A DNA stretch of 48,020 nt from Chitinophaga pinensis (GCA_945872405.1 CAMBZT010000014.1:1-48020); one strand, 5' to 3'; counted from the stretch's first letter, positions 23,787-34,537 are shown. Notes: generated from the sequence alone by a model not told the origin. Program-made: numbers and translations.

Positions 23787-26700
23787 ATGAATAATGCTTT
23801 TACTTTAACTCAATGCCGCTACAAAATAGAATCCCTTCAATTGAAGATCAATTGCACGGTAAAGGATACATTTAGACTGTTTTTATTTTTTTTCTGTTTG
23901 TTCCAAATCAAAGGAATCGAGTTAAAAGCGCAAGACAATAGTCTCACGAATTCAAGTTTTGAATATATGAGTGGCGTACCCACCAGACACTCCATGTTCG
24001 ATGATTACGCAAAAAATTGGCAAAATGCATTGCCAAGAAGTGTTTCACCGCCAGATTTGTATTTGAATAACTCATCTTCCAAATTCACCTCTTGGACTAC
24101 TGTTTATGATGCAGTGCAAATAAAAGATGCAAGTCAATTTCATGGATGCGCCTTCGCTGGTTTCTTTATTAATTATAATAATGGAATTACAGACCCAAAA
24201 TTTAAAGAATATATACTTCAACGTGTAGATTTAAAAGCAGGTACTACATATACATTAATGATTGACCTAGCAAAATCAAATTTAAGTTCCTCCAATGATT
24301 TAGACTTCGACTTTGGAATTTATGGATATACTGGATCAGTACCTGCTAACCACATCAATTATTGTGTTATACAATCAGATGGCACCAGCGCACCATTACT
24401 TGCAAGCATTTCTAAAGTAGGAATAGGCTATGATGTAAGAACATTTACCATTTCATTTACACCTTCCCAAGATCAAGAATATATTATGTTTGGAGGAACT
24501 GGCTGTGGACTTAACGCCACCAATGTTGGATATGTATACTTTGACAATATCCGATTAAACGACTCCGATCATAGAGTTCTGAATCCAGAGGTATTATATG
24601 TCACCAATGAAACACGTGGCTGTTGCTATTCAAAAACAAAACCAGAATTCAAGTTAACAGGTAATAGAGCTCCACTGGGCGCAAGCATACAGTGGTCGCA
24701 AAAATCTAGCAACCCCGAATTAATCACCTTTACTTCTAGTACTGATTCCTCAACCAATATTCTTGGTATTGGAACTTTAACGCCTGGTTTGTATGAATTT
24801 TATTATTCCTTCTTACGTGGTGCAGACATAGCTATTGATACCTTTCAGATTAATGTAACTGCTGCTATCGACATAAGTGCTGGAATTGACCGTTTGAGAA
24901 CTTCTACAACCATCATAGAATATGAGGAAGACACTATTGTTGTTGATGCCAATGCCAACCCAATGTGCGGCTCTATAATTTATTCAATGAATGCCTCTCC
25001 ATCTTGGGATACCATTATTGCCGAAGAATATCAAACTTGGTGGAGTATGACAAGAAATGATGGTTCTGAATGGGTCTTCCCAAATTATTGTGTAGCGTAT
25101 AACGGTCTCAATGAAGGTACAGTTTTGGTGGAAGAAAATCGTTACTATGGAATAGCACCTCTCACTACTTGCAAACAGGACACCTTATTCCCAACACGTT
25201 ACAAAATGCGCAATCCAGGTTGGCATCCTCAAAACAGTTTTTTGTTGGCTGAGGCTCAAGACACAATCAAATTCATGTGGCATGTAAAGGATAATTGCGA
25301 CAATATTTATATAGACACCATTAAAGTCATTCAAAATAGGGTTAGCCTTGTAGCACCTGCCTATAAATGTGTAGGCGATACTGTCTTAATACATCAATTT
25401 GTTGATTCTTTTGTCAATAGATTAAACGGAAGAGCCGGTCTATTATTTCATTGGGAAATAGTATCAGGCTCTGGTAGATTTCTCGATCCAAGTAATACAA
25501 TCGACTCTATGCATTTAGTTATTAGTGGTGGTCCATCGATAAAAGTACAACTTACTGTGACCGATACCATTACAGGTGCTTCCTTTTATTGTATAAAAGA
25601 TATTTCTACCAACATACAATTCTTTAATGCAGGTCGCGATCAAATTAAATGCACTACTTCATGTGGACGTAATGACTTTATCATGATAGCTTCACCATCA
25701 TTCGATACAATCAATATGTATGATGCACAAACATGGTGGAGCATGATAAGAGCTGACAGCACTGAGTGGGTGTTCCCTAACTATTGTACACCCTATAACG
25801 GACTAAACGAAGGTACAGTATTTGTGGAGGAAAACATGTTCTACGGGCCGAGTCCAACATTCACATGTAATCAACCGGAGTTAGAAAAAATACCAACAAG
25901 GAACAAAAATCCTGGATGGCATCCGAGAAATAGCTTCTACTTAATTAAAGCACAAGACACGGTAGATTTCATTTGGCATGTCAAAGATATATGCGGGGTA
26001 ATTTATAAAGACACAGTTACTGTAGTTCAAAATCGTATAAATATTGAAGCTCAGAAAACATGTAATAAGCGCTCAGGAATTTGTCCTGGGGACAGTATAT
26101 GGATTTATCAAATAGATGATTCAACAATGCTAAAGTTATTAAAAAAACCGAATCTGACATTTACTTGGTCAAAAATTTCGGGTCCAGGTGTTGTTAATTT
26201 CCTTCGCCCCATTTCATCTTCAGATTCCATGAAAGTAAGCATCAACATAGCAGGTGACTATGTCATCAGACTTAGTGTTTTTGACAGCACCTCACGTTGT
26301 ACGTTTTACTGTCAAACCACTATCACAGTTAGAATGCCAGCATATGCTAATGCTGGACCTGATAGATCAGAATGCAATGCAGAAAGCAAACAAATTTTTG
26401 AGATGTCAGCAACGCCAACTTCTAAAATGATCAACGAGAATTGTATGCAAACCTATTGGAGTATGATTACAGATGCAGGAGAAGAATGGGTATTCCCAAA
26501 TTTTTGTGTACCATATAATGGGGTTAATGAAGGCTCTGTTTATGTTGAATCGCCAAGCTTCGTGGGTTCATCACCACCGCTTACATGCAATCAAGGAAAC
26601 CTAGCTACGCTTTCAAAAACAAACCAAGGTTGGCATCCAAATAATAAATTTATATTTATTAGTTATGGTACAAAGAAATTTATCTGGCATGTCAAAGATG

Positions 26701-29700
26701 CTTGCAGTGGATCCATATATGCAGATACAATATCATTATCCTGGAGTTATAATGAGTTAAGGACAGATACAATTGCTGATCTTACTCCAATCTGTAGTAG
26801 TACCAGACTTAGCGGAAATATCAGTGGTTCTTCAGGTGGAATTGGCGGTTGTTATAATTGGCATCAGATAGATGGCCCCGCTTCTATTAGAACTTCTGAC
26901 ACAAATAGCAATATCATTTATCTTTTTGATTTGGATTCAATACCCAATGGAGTCTATACATTTCAATATACTCTAGGCTGTAGCCCTTGTTTCACCTATG
27001 ATACCGTCAACATATATATCACTTCTGTTATCTCTTCTCCACCTATCAGCTTAAGCACTACATATGATTCACTGAACATTTGTTATGGAGATACTGTGCG
27101 AGTCATTGCAGCAGGTGGAATTCAATATGCCTTTTTAGTAAATGGTGTGATGAAACAAGATTTTAGTTCTTCCAATGTATTTGAGTATTGGTTGTTTGAC
27201 GACACTTCAACGATTGACGTGATTGCAAGTATGGGTAGCTCAGATTGCTACAGCAACGGCGATTATCCGATTATTGTGAATGTACAACAAATACAAGTCC
27301 CTGTAATATCCGGAGTATCCATGCAACATTGTATTGGTACTAGCAGTTCACTTAATGCAACTTGTGCCTCTAACTGCAAAATTCGCTGGTATAATAACAG
27401 AGATTACCTTCATTCAACACCTCTGAATGGTCCATTTTACAATAATTCTGGCGAATCCTTTATGATTAGTCCAACAACATCTCTCAGCTACTTTGCCGTT
27501 GCATTTGATACTATTACAGGATGTAGTAGCATGCCTGACTCTATCGATGTAATCGTGAATTTAACTCCTGTTATAACCACAGATGCATCTCCTTCAGGGC
27601 TCTGCACTCCAGGCGGATTGGTAAGTCTGGTTGGCCATTGTATACAATCAAATATTATTATCGAGTGGTATCATACTCCCGTACGAACAGGAATTCCAAT
27701 GAATGCAGGAGGTACACCAAATGGTATGGATTATGATCTTTTCATAACTAGCACTGATTCATTTTATGGATTCGCAGTGAATCAACTTACTGGATGTATT
27801 TCTACATTTTCAAAGCTTATAATATATGTTCTTGATGCCCCAACATTATCGCCATTCCTAAATGACAGTATGGTGAGATGTGGAAATGTTCCAATTACAA
27901 TTTCAGCAAGCATCACGCCAGTTGGTGTGGACAATTCTGTGAAATGGTATTTAAATAATACCGCAGACTCGAGTTATTTTGCCACACGCAATCCACTCGT
28001 TTACTTGCCGACACATCCTTCATACCTCTATGCTTTTGCTATAAATACACTTTCTGGTTGTGTTAGTACAAGCTATGATAGCTTATTTATTGATACTGCT
28101 TCTCTGCCTCAAAACCCTATTTCCATCAGTGCAATTCCCGCTTTTATTTGCAATGGAGATTCTTCTCTCTTAAGTGTTGCTCCGGTTGATCCTGGTTTGG
28201 AAGTAAGATGGTTCTATAGCAGCTCAAGTGCCGGAATGCTTATTGGTAGCGGTAACCCAATAACGGTTAAACCATTAGTGAATACTACTTATTATGCCTA
28301 TCTGTATAATCCGTCCAGTGGGTGTTATAGCAATACTTCTTCTCGTACAACAGTCACTGTTTATGCCAAGCCTATTGCAGGAGTTGATAAATATGCCTGT
28401 CAATACAGTACCGTGCGGATGTCAGGGATAGGATCCACTTTGTGGTCTGACATGCCTGGGAACCCTGCCCCAGTATCATTTTCATCTGTTAGTTCACCTA
28501 CTCCAACCGTCTCTGGATTAGTTAGCGAAGGCACCTATGGTGTGGTTAGAACCAACTCTAATGGTTGTACTGACACAGCATTTATATTTGTTACAGTAAA
28601 ACCTTCTGCTGGACTAGATCAAATAGCATGTGGTGAATCTGACGTTGTCTTATCTGGCACAGGTTCTGTTGCAGGTACTTGGAACTCTTTTGTAAGAAAT
28701 CCGATTGGCAGTACCTTGAGTGATTCTCTTTCTGAAAGTGCCAGTGTGCATTTTATTGCATCTGCTACTGGGACTTTTAAATATATATATAATGTACAAG
28801 GTTGTGAGGACACCACTTCCATAAGTTTGACTGCTAAGCCAGTTGCTGGAATCGATAAAATTATTTGTCAATACAGCAACGTGCTTTTATCAGGAACTGG
28901 TGCTGGCACCTGGTCAGCCATAGCTTCAAACCCTTCTATAGTCAGTTTTTCTTCATTAATCTCATCCACTCCCATCCTTAGTGGATTTACTGCTTTTGGC
29001 AGCTATAACTTTCTCCGTACTTCTGCAACTGGTTGTACCGACACGGTTTTAGTTCTTGTAAATGAAAAACCTAGTGCAGGAGTGGATCATATAGTTTGCG
29101 ATGGAGGGACTGTTTTATTAAGTGGCGTGAGTCTTGCACCTGGTATCTGGTCATCGTATGCTGCTAATCCAATTGGCGCCTCACTAGCCATAGATTCATC
29201 TGTAAATGCCATTGCCACTTTCAGTTCTTCGGCGCTTGGAACCTATAGATATATATATACAGTAGAAACTTGTAGCGATACGAGCCTGATTACAGCTGGA
29301 GCCAAACCTAATGCTGGTATTGATAAATCAATAAGATGTTATATTATTGATACTGCTCGAATGAGTGCTATAGGTGTTGGAAGTTGGTCTCTAGGCCTTG
29401 GAAGTGCCGGATCTGCAACAATATTAAGTAGAACTAGCATCAGTACTAAAGTATATAACTTTTCAAGTATTGGCATTTACTACTTGATTTGGACTAATGC
29501 AAATGGATGCAGCGATACTGCATTCATAATGGCAAGTGACACATGTATTTGTCCAATATCAAACAATATTCTAACGTTCCCTGCAAGTTCATCCTATTGC
29601 CTGAATACAGGTATGATTGTGCTCAGAGGAAATACAGCACTTCCACTAAGCGGTCATTATTTGTGGCAATATGATGATGGCACTGGATTTATAAATGCAT

Positions 29701-32600
29701 CTGGGATCAACAATATGCAAAATTATAACACCTCATTAAGTATAGGTAGTCATTTATTCAGAAGAATTTTTTATACAAGCACTGGAATCCTTTGCAGTGA
29801 CACTAGTGCAAGCCTCCTTATCATGGTTCATGACACTAGTGCATCAATACTTGATGTTACTATTTGCAGTAATGAAAGTTTTTATTTCAATGGTCAAGCA
29901 CATACCATATCAGGTATTTACAAGGATACCCTTCGAAACTCTCTTGGTTGTGATTCCTTCATTTATCTAAATTTAATCATTAATGAAAGTCAAACTGAAA
30001 TACTTAACATTAGCATTTGTGCAAATGAGAGCTATAATTTTCATGGACTTGATCTTCACACCAATGGTTCATATATTGATACCTTAAGCAATAGATTTGG
30101 GTGTGACTCAATCATCATTTTAAATTTAGAAATTCGACCAGTTGATACAGTAACTATTTATGCTCCTATTTGTGCCTATCAATTATATTATTTTAATGGA
30201 AGGAATCTAAATACTAGTGGTCTTTATCAAGATACCTTGGTCAATACGGCGGGATGTGATTCATTTGTTATCTTATTTTTGGAAGTCAACAGCGCCTCGG
30301 TTTTCGAGATAGTACAAAGTATCTGTAATGAACAAACTTACTTCTTTAACGGAATGGAACGAAACAGTTCAGGAACCTATGCTGATACCTTCGCCAACAT
30401 CGCAGGATGTGATTCGATTGTTACCTTGTTATTGCAAGTTTATGCTTCATCATCGGGCTCTATTAACGTAACCATTTGCGAACATTCTAGTTATTATTTC
30501 AATGGAGATTACCTTGATACTTCAGGTACATACGCTGACACCATTAGTAACATAAATGGATGCGACTCTATTGTTACTTTAGTCCTCAATGTTGCTCTAA
30601 GCAATCATGAAGATATCTCTGTAAGCATTTGTCAGTACGAAACCTATTTGTTTAATGAGAGAGAGTTAACTTTTTCAGGAGATTACGAGGATACTTTTAG
30701 TAATCTGGCAGGATGCGATTCATTTGTTACTTTGCATTTAGACGTTATGAGAAAATCAGGAACTGCTATTGATGCTAATATTTGTTATAATGAAACCTAT
30801 TATTTCGATGGCCTGCTTTTAGAGGTTAGTGGGCAATACTATGATACTTTAAGCAACATTCATGATTGTGATTCTATAATAACATTGAATCTATTTGTGG
30901 CGCCACAAACAGATAGCTCATTAGAAATCAACCTATGCAATGGGCAGTCTTACACTTTTCAGGGCATTGAGATCCGAGCAACAACTTTCATCTCTGATAC
31001 TATTTTGAACGTATTCGGATGTGATTCAATCTTTAGCTTACAAGTGAATGTAAATAATACCATCATCAGTAATACCTATGCAAGTATTTGCGAACATCAA
31101 AGTTTCTTATTTAGTGGCGATGAAAAAACTGTATCAGGTACATACTCAGATACCTTGAGTAGAGTTGGATTGTGTGATAGTATTGCTTTTTTACACCTCA
31201 ATGTATTGCCACAAAGTTATCATACTATAGTACTAACAATGTGCGAAGGATCTTACTATATATTTAATGATATGGAGTTGACAACTTCAGGCGTTTATCT
31301 TGATACATTCATAAATATATTTGGGTGTGATTCCTTTATAAACTTGAATCTTAGCTTTAATTCATTTTATTTTATCTCAAACAAATACGTCATTTGTGAA
31401 GGGTCATCTATTGATATTGGATTGCATCATTATGACAGAACTGGAGAATACGAAGACACTTTTGTTTCTTACTTACTATGTGATAGCATCATTCATACAT
31501 CTCTAATAGTACAACCAGTCATTTTTAATTATCAATATTTAGATGTTTGCCCTGGTCAAACTGCCTCCATTAATGGTCGTATAATCATTATTGGAAATGA
31601 AGCAAGTATTTTTGAAGACACATTAAGCTCTTATGCTGGTTGTGATAGTATTTTAGTAACCACCGTGAATATACTTCTTCCAACATATCTTAGCATCGAT
31701 ACCTCAATCTGCGAAGGTGAATCATTTAACAGCATTAATTACTTCTTAAGTTCCGTTGTGGTTGATACAATGCGTTCTTCCTTTGGCTGTGATTCAACCA
31801 TTACCATCTATAATATCAGGATTGAGAGAGATATTCCATTGATGGTGAGCAGAGACACTACCATTTGCCGTGGAGATTCTGTACTATTGATGGCGAATGG
31901 AGGCAATGATACCTACCAATGGTCTGCCTCAGACCCACTTTCTTTACCTTCAAGTTACAATACTTCCACCTTGCTCACTAATCCTATAAGTAATACTTTA
32001 TACATTGTCTTTTCACGCCAATGTGATGGTCGACTTGTTTCTGAAAGTGTATCCATCAACGTACAGGAACCACCAAAGTTTAAGATTACAAATCGCGATA
32101 CTTGTGTGAATATAGGACAAGAGTTGACACTAGAGACAACCAATGAATTATTAAAAACAGATACTTTGACTTGGTTTTTGGATGGCAAAGCAATATGTCT
32201 GAATTGTCCAAACTTCACACTAATACCAAATAAAGCTGGTAATTATTTAGCTATGGTAGAAGATTTATATGGTTGTTCTTCTATGGATTCTGTGAATGTA
32301 TGTCTCACCAATGAGTGTTTTGAAAATTCATTCAAGATTCCTAATTATATCACTCCAAATGGGGATGGGAACAATGACAATTTCAGATTCCTAAATCCTG
32401 AAAATTTAACTATTGTCTCACTAAAAATTTATGACCGATGGGGCGAGAAAATTTTTGAATCAACAGCACAAAATCCTGAATGGGATGGGACTTTTGGTGG
32501 ACGGATTTGCAGTCCTGGAACCTATGTATATACTATAGAAGCAGTGTGTGGCATGAAGGGAAATATCATTAAGAGTGGTAACGTTTCTATTCTAAGATAG
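23787..32600 (+). CDS. Giant multi-repeat surface protein with T9SS type B sorting domain
   Basis: This 2,937-residue protein has a late hydrophobic signal (FRLFLFFFCLFQ, about residues 30-41, cleavage near LKAQD). Residues 50-300 form a lectin-like or jelly-roll N-terminal domain (NSSFEYMSG to YVYFDNIRLNDSD). Residues 390-985 hold three copies of a WWSM/GWHP/WHVKD module alternating with Ig-like domains. Residues 990-1520 are further Ig-like Cys-containing domains. Residues 1528-1918 are five KPxAGxD units ending GCxDT. Residues 2015-2681 are 13 units of about 51 residues with IC...SGxYxDT...GCDS. The last ~90 residues (FKIPNYITPNGDGNNDNFRF to the end) are the gliding-motility-associated type B sorting domain. 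It should be exported by T9SS and attached to or shed from the surface, likely as an adhesin. No catalytic motif is visible. Confidence 0.93.
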   Translation: MNNAFTLTQCRYKIESLQLKINCTVKDTFRLFLFFFCLFQIKGIELKAQDNSLTNSSFEYMSGVPTRHSMFDDYAKNWQNALPRSVSPPDLYLNNSSSKFTSWTTVYDAVQIKDASQFHGCAFAGFFINYNNGITDPKFKEYILQRVDLKAGTTYTLMIDLAKSNLSSSNDLDFDFGIYGYTGSVPANHINYCVIQSDGTSAPLLASISKVGIGYDVRTFTISFTPSQDQEYIMFGGTGCGLNATNVGYVYFDNIRLNDSDHRVLNPEVLYVTNETRGCCYSKTKPEFKLTGNRAPLGASIQWSQKSSNPELITFTSSTDSSTNILGIGTLTPGLYEFYYSFLRGADIAIDTFQINVTAAIDISAGIDRLRTSTTIIEYEEDTIVVDANANPMCGSIIYSMNASPSWDTIIAEEYQTWWSMTRNDGSEWVFPNYCVAYNGLNEGTVLVEENRYYGIAPLTTCKQDTLFPTRYKMRNPGWHPQNSFLLAEAQDTIKFMWHVKDNCDNIYIDTIKVIQNRVSLVAPAYKCVGDTVLIHQFVDSFVNRLNGRAGLLFHWEIVSGSGRFLDPSNTIDSMHLVISGGPSIKVQLTVTDTITGASFYCIKDISTNIQFFNAGRDQIKCTTSCGRNDFIMIASPSFDTINMYDAQTWWSMIRADSTEWVFPNYCTPYNGLNEGTVFVEENMFYGPSPTFTCNQPELEKIPTRNKNPGWHPRNSFYLIKAQDTVDFIWHVKDICGVIYKDTVTVVQNRINIEAQKTCNKRSGICPGDSIWIYQIDDSTMLKLLKKPNLTFTWSKISGPGVVNFLRPISSSDSMKVSINIAGDYVIRLSVFDSTSRCTFYCQTTITVRMPAYANAGPDRSECNAESKQIFEMSATPTSKMINENCMQTYWSMITDAGEEWVFPNFCVPYNGVNEGSVYVESPSFVGSSPPLTCNQGNLATLSKTNQGWHPNNKFIFISYGTKKFIWHVKDACSGSIYADTISLSWSYNELRTDTIADLTPICSSTRLSGNISGSSGGIGGCYNWHQIDGPASIRTSDTNSNIIYLFDLDSIPNGVYTFQYTLGCSPCFTYDTVNIYITSVISSPPISLSTTYDSLNICYGDTVRVIAAGGIQYAFLVNGVMKQDFSSSNVFEYWLFDDTSTIDVIASMGSSDCYSNGDYPIIVNVQQIQVPVISGVSMQHCIGTSSSLNATCASNCKIRWYNNRDYLHSTPLNGPFYNNSGESFMISPTTSLSYFAVAFDTITGCSSMPDSIDVIVNLTPVITTDASPSGLCTPGGLVSLVGHCIQSNIIIEWYHTPVRTGIPMNAGGTPNGMDYDLFITSTDSFYGFAVNQLTGCISTFSKLIIYVLDAPTLSPFLNDSMVRCGNVPITISASITPVGVDNSVKWYLNNTADSSYFATRNPLVYLPTHPSYLYAFAINTLSGCVSTSYDSLFIDTASLPQNPISISAIPAFICNGDSSLLSVAPVDPGLEVRWFYSSSSAGMLIGSGNPITVKPLVNTTYYAYLYNPSSGCYSNTSSRTTVTVYAKPIAGVDKYACQYSTVRMSGIGSTLWSDMPGNPAPVSFSSVSSPTPTVSGLVSEGTYGVVRTNSNGCTDTAFIFVTVKPSAGLDQIACGESDVVLSGTGSVAGTWNSFVRNPIGSTLSDSLSESASVHFIASATGTFKYIYNVQGCEDTTSISLTAKPVAGIDKIICQYSNVLLSGTGAGTWSAIASNPSIVSFSSLISSTPILSGFTAFGSYNFLRTSATGCTDTVLVLVNEKPSAGVDHIVCDGGTVLLSGVSLAPGIWSSYAANPIGASLAIDSSVNAIATFSSSALGTYRYIYTVETCSDTSLITAGAKPNAGIDKSIRCYIIDTARMSAIGVGSWSLGLGSAGSATILSRTSISTKVYNFSSIGIYYLIWTNANGCSDTAFIMASDTCICPISNNILTFPASSSYCLNTGMIVLRGNTALPLSGHYLWQYDDGTGFINASGINNMQNYNTSLSIGSHLFRRIFYTSTGILCSDTSASLLIMVHDTSASILDVTICSNESFYFNGQAHTISGIYKDTLRNSLGCDSFIYLNLIINESQTEILNISICANESYNFHGLDLHTNGSYIDTLSNRFGCDSIIILNLEIRPVDTVTIYAPICAYQLYYFNGRNLNTSGLYQDTLVNTAGCDSFVILFLEVNSASVFEIVQSICNEQTYFFNGMERNSSGTYADTFANIAGCDSIVTLLLQVYASSSGSINVTICEHSSYYFNGDYLDTSGTYADTISNINGCDSIVTLVLNVALSNHEDISVSICQYETYLFNERELTFSGDYEDTFSNLAGCDSFVTLHLDVMRKSGTAIDANICYNETYYFDGLLLEVSGQYYDTLSNIHDCDSIITLNLFVAPQTDSSLEINLCNGQSYTFQGIEIRATTFISDTILNVFGCDSIFSLQVNVNNTIISNTYASICEHQSFLFSGDEKTVSGTYSDTLSRVGLCDSIAFLHLNVLPQSYHTIVLTMCEGSYYIFNDMELTTSGVYLDTFINIFGCDSFINLNLSFNSFYFISNKYVICEGSSIDIGLHHYDRTGEYEDTFVSYLLCDSIIHTSLIVQPVIFNYQYLDVCPGQTASINGRIIIIGNEASIFEDTLSSYAGCDSILVTTVNILLPTYLSIDTSICEGESFNSINYFLSSVVVDTMRSSFGCDSTITIYNIRIERDIPLMVSRDTTICRGDSVLLMANGGNDTYQWSASDPLSLPSSYNTSTLLTNPISNTLYIVFSRQCDGRLVSESVSINVQEPPKFKITNRDTCVNIGQELTLETTNELLKTDTLTWFLDGKAICLNCPNFTLIPNKAGNYLAMVEDLYGCSSMDSVNVCLTNECFENSFKIPNYITPNGDGNNDNFRFLNPENLTIVSLKIYDRWGEKIFESTAQNPEWDGTFGGRICSPGTYVYTIEAVCGMKGNIIKSGNVSILR
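24961..26735 (+). repeat. Triplicated WWSM/GWHP/WHVKD module inside the giant protein
   Basis: The copies lie at about 24961-25340, 25661-26040 and 26391-26735 (residues 392-518, 625-751 and 869-983). Each has TWWSMxRxDxxEWVFPNYC (third copy TYWSM and PNFC), YNGLNEGTVxVE, a TC pair, GWHPxNSF and WHVKDxC. About 100 residues of Ig-like sequence separate consecutive copies, so the real unit is about 230-240 residues. I cannot assign the module to a known domain. Confidence 0.85.
29829..31832 (+). repeat. Thirteen tandem ~51-residue Cys repeats in the giant protein
   Basis: Each unit follows the pattern ICxxExYxFNGxxLxxSGxYxDTLxNxxGCDSxxxLxLxV. The two Cys lie about 33 residues apart and probably form one disulfide per unit. 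The last three units are more divergent, and unit 12 has a 3-residue insertion. At DNA level the units are well diverged, so they are old. Confidence 0.9.
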
Positions 32601-32616
32601 AATATGAAAACAAACT

Positions 32617-32655
32617 AAAAAACGGGTATTTAGAAATTCTAACTACCCGTTTTTT
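32617..32655 (+). terminator. Terminator after the giant gene
   Basis: AAAAAACGGGTA pairs with TACCCGTTTTTT, with a further inner TTAGAA/TTCTAA stem, 16 bp after the stop codon. Confidence 0.93.
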
Positions 32656-32998
32656 ATGTATTAAGCATTCAATTATTCAGCCACATTAGTACATTGAAGC
32701 TGCTCTGTTTTGTAGTTACACCAGCCGGTAAATGCAACACGATTTGAGCAAAACTCACCTATTGATCAAATGAGCATTTCAGAAATTACTTAACAACGTA
32801 TCAGGATAAAATTCACTGCTTTGAAGAAGATACCATTGAAGCAAAAAATATAGGTTTGCTCATAAGGTATATTGTTAAGTAATCTGTACTTCAAGATATT
32901 TTATTGTGAAAACATCGAGTAAAATCATCTTAAGAAAGATGAGCAAACCGTAAAAAATAGGATAATCCCACTTCTTTCAAAAATCTATAAAACTACTC
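32656..32998. other. Gene-free stretch between two terminators
   Basis: About 340 bp with no credible open frame. The two similar words GGTTTGCTCAT (32863-32873) and ATGAGCAAACC (32940-32950) are inverted copies 66 bp apart and could pair. Otherwise I see nothing identifiable; it may be a decayed gene or element. Confidence 0.5.
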
Positions 32999-33040
32999 TA
33001 ACTATAAAAAGGAATGCAAATGCATTCCTTTTTATAGTTA
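32999..33040. terminator. Long palindromic bidirectional terminator
   Basis: TAACTATAAAAAGGAATGCA (32999-33018) and its exact reverse complement (33021-33040) form a 20-bp stem around AA, and the pairing extends outward through ACTAC/GTAGT with a 2-nt bulge. On the minus strand it ends the T9SS/YD gene. Confidence 0.85.
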
Positions 33041-33058
33041 GTAGTCTTTAGACCTAAT

Positions 33059-34537
33059 TTATTCCTTAATCAAAAGTTGTTGTTTTACAAATTGACCTTT
33101 TTCATCTGATAACTTAATCAAATAAGTACCAGGAATCATATCATACATAGAAAAACTAGCTTTCCCAGCATTGTTAATCAATTCCTGTTCTCGATAGATT
33201 CGACCACTTACATCCATGATAGTTAAATGAATAATGACCTTGTTAAGATCTATTCCATCAATGAATACTGTTCCATTAGTAGGATTTGGAAATACTTTAA
33301 TCAAATCACTTTTCAATGACTCTATACCAATATTTCCATTCCCAGTATCAACGGTATAGGTCTCATAAAAATAGTAAGTGGTAAAATCTGCCGTGGCTGG
33401 AAATGAGCTAAAATTATATTGATATTCTCTTAATTGAGTGGGATTATTGAAAGAATCATACTTGCAAATATATTTGGTAAATGGGACCCATAAACCGGCA
33501 ATTCTATCATAGGTTTTGGCATTTATGGTATCTGGTAACCCGTCAACATTTAATGTCTTAATCATGTTACTTGTCGGCTCCCATCTCGAATTAATTCTAT
33601 CATATTGGTGTTCTCTCCATCCCGAATGAAAAGTAGATAATGCGGTATACTCAAAAGTGTCTCTGACATATGCTCTAAATAGAGTGCCATCATAAAAACT
33701 TGTCTGAACAGTAGTTAAACGGTTGCTTGCGTCATAGGTATTTGAATATTGAAGTTGTTCAATCAGAGGGATCAAAAAAGTAGTATCAGAAACATTTGAA
33801 TAATTATTAATCAAAGTTAAATTATTGGACCCATCATAAGTGTACAGACTTCTTGAAACTACATACCAAGCTCCAGCATGAAACTGATACATACTATCTT
33901 TCACTAATTTATTGGAGCCATCATAAACGAAATATTGTTTAAAAGCACTATCAGCAACTCCTCCACTATATTTGAATGAATAACTACTTTCTATTTTATT
34001 CGCTGCTGTATAATTGTTTAAATGCAACATATTCGGGAAAACAAGAGAATCTGCAAAAACTGCTGTATCTCTTAGTAGATTTTTAGATGCATCATAAGAG
34101 GCATAATCCTTTTGATAGAAACCATAAACCAAAGTATTTGGATTAATTTGCCAATGTGTATAGCGATCAAACTGAATTTGTGGTTTTGTAAATATTCCAT
34201 TAAAACCAAACAATGGAGAAGTATTGTAAGGATAATTATAAGCGTATACCATGGCATTATAGTCATAAGTAGAAGAAGATTCACCACTATAACTTACCTT
34301 CACTGAATCGACCAACCTCGTCAACATATCATCATGCTTACTTTGACTCACAACTCTTCTAGCTGTAGTAAAGCCGTCAGTTTTGTTCATCACATTTACA
34401 ACATGTGATTGTTGTTGCATCATTTTTGCAATGTATATGTTCTGTAACATTATTTTCTCAGTGTCTATCATGCCCACCTGAGCAAAAATTGATTGAACAC
34501 TGAAAAGAACTAAAAGGAGTATCAAATTATTTTTCAT
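33059..34537 (-). CDS. Secreted T9SS type A protein with YD-like repeats
   Basis: The 492-residue protein has a signal peptide (MKNNLILLLVLFSVQSIFAQ). The middle contains repeated tyrosine-rich strands such as FVYDGSNKLVKDSMYQF, YTYDGSNNLTLINNY and NTYDASNRLTTVQTSF, resembling the YD repeats of Rhs/teneurin-type proteins. The C-terminal ~80 residues (LIKVFPNPTNGTVFIDG to QQLLIKE) are a type A T9SS sorting domain. No toxin or autoproteolysis core is present, so this is probably a structural or binding surface protein and not an Rhs effector. It is transcribed divergently from the protein-glutaminase-like gene across 197 bp, so the two may share regulation. Confidence 0.83.
   Translation of the reverse strand: MKNNLILLLVLFSVQSIFAQVGMIDTEKIMLQNIYIAKMMQQQSHVVNVMNKTDGFTTARRVVSQSKHDDMLTRLVDSVKVSYSGESSSTYDYNAMVYAYNYPYNTSPLFGFNGIFTKPQIQFDRYTHWQINPNTLVYGFYQKDYASYDASKNLLRDTAVFADSLVFPNMLHLNNYTAANKIESSYSFKYSGGVADSAFKQYFVYDGSNKLVKDSMYQFHAGAWYVVSRSLYTYDGSNNLTLINNYSNVSDTTFLIPLIEQLQYSNTYDASNRLTTVQTSFYDGTLFRAYVRDTFEYTALSTFHSGWREHQYDRINSRWEPTSNMIKTLNVDGLPDTINAKTYDRIAGLWVPFTKYICKYDSFNNPTQLREYQYNFSSFPATADFTTYYFYETYTVDTGNGNIGIESLKSDLIKVFPNPTNGTVFIDGIDLNKVIIHLTIMDVSGRIYREQELINNAGKASFSMYDMIPGTYLIKLSDEKGQFVKQQLLIKE

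Noticed and set aside
29829-31832. CRISPR-like periodic array
   Set aside because: The 153-bp period is a protein repeat inside an open frame; the DNA of the units is diverged and there are no identical repeats with unique spacers. No CRISPR array was seen anywhere in the window.
33059-34537. Rhs/polymorphic toxin
   Set aside because: Only a few YD-like strands are present, with no Rhs core, no variable toxin tip and no immunity gene. The C-terminus is a T9SS sorting domain.
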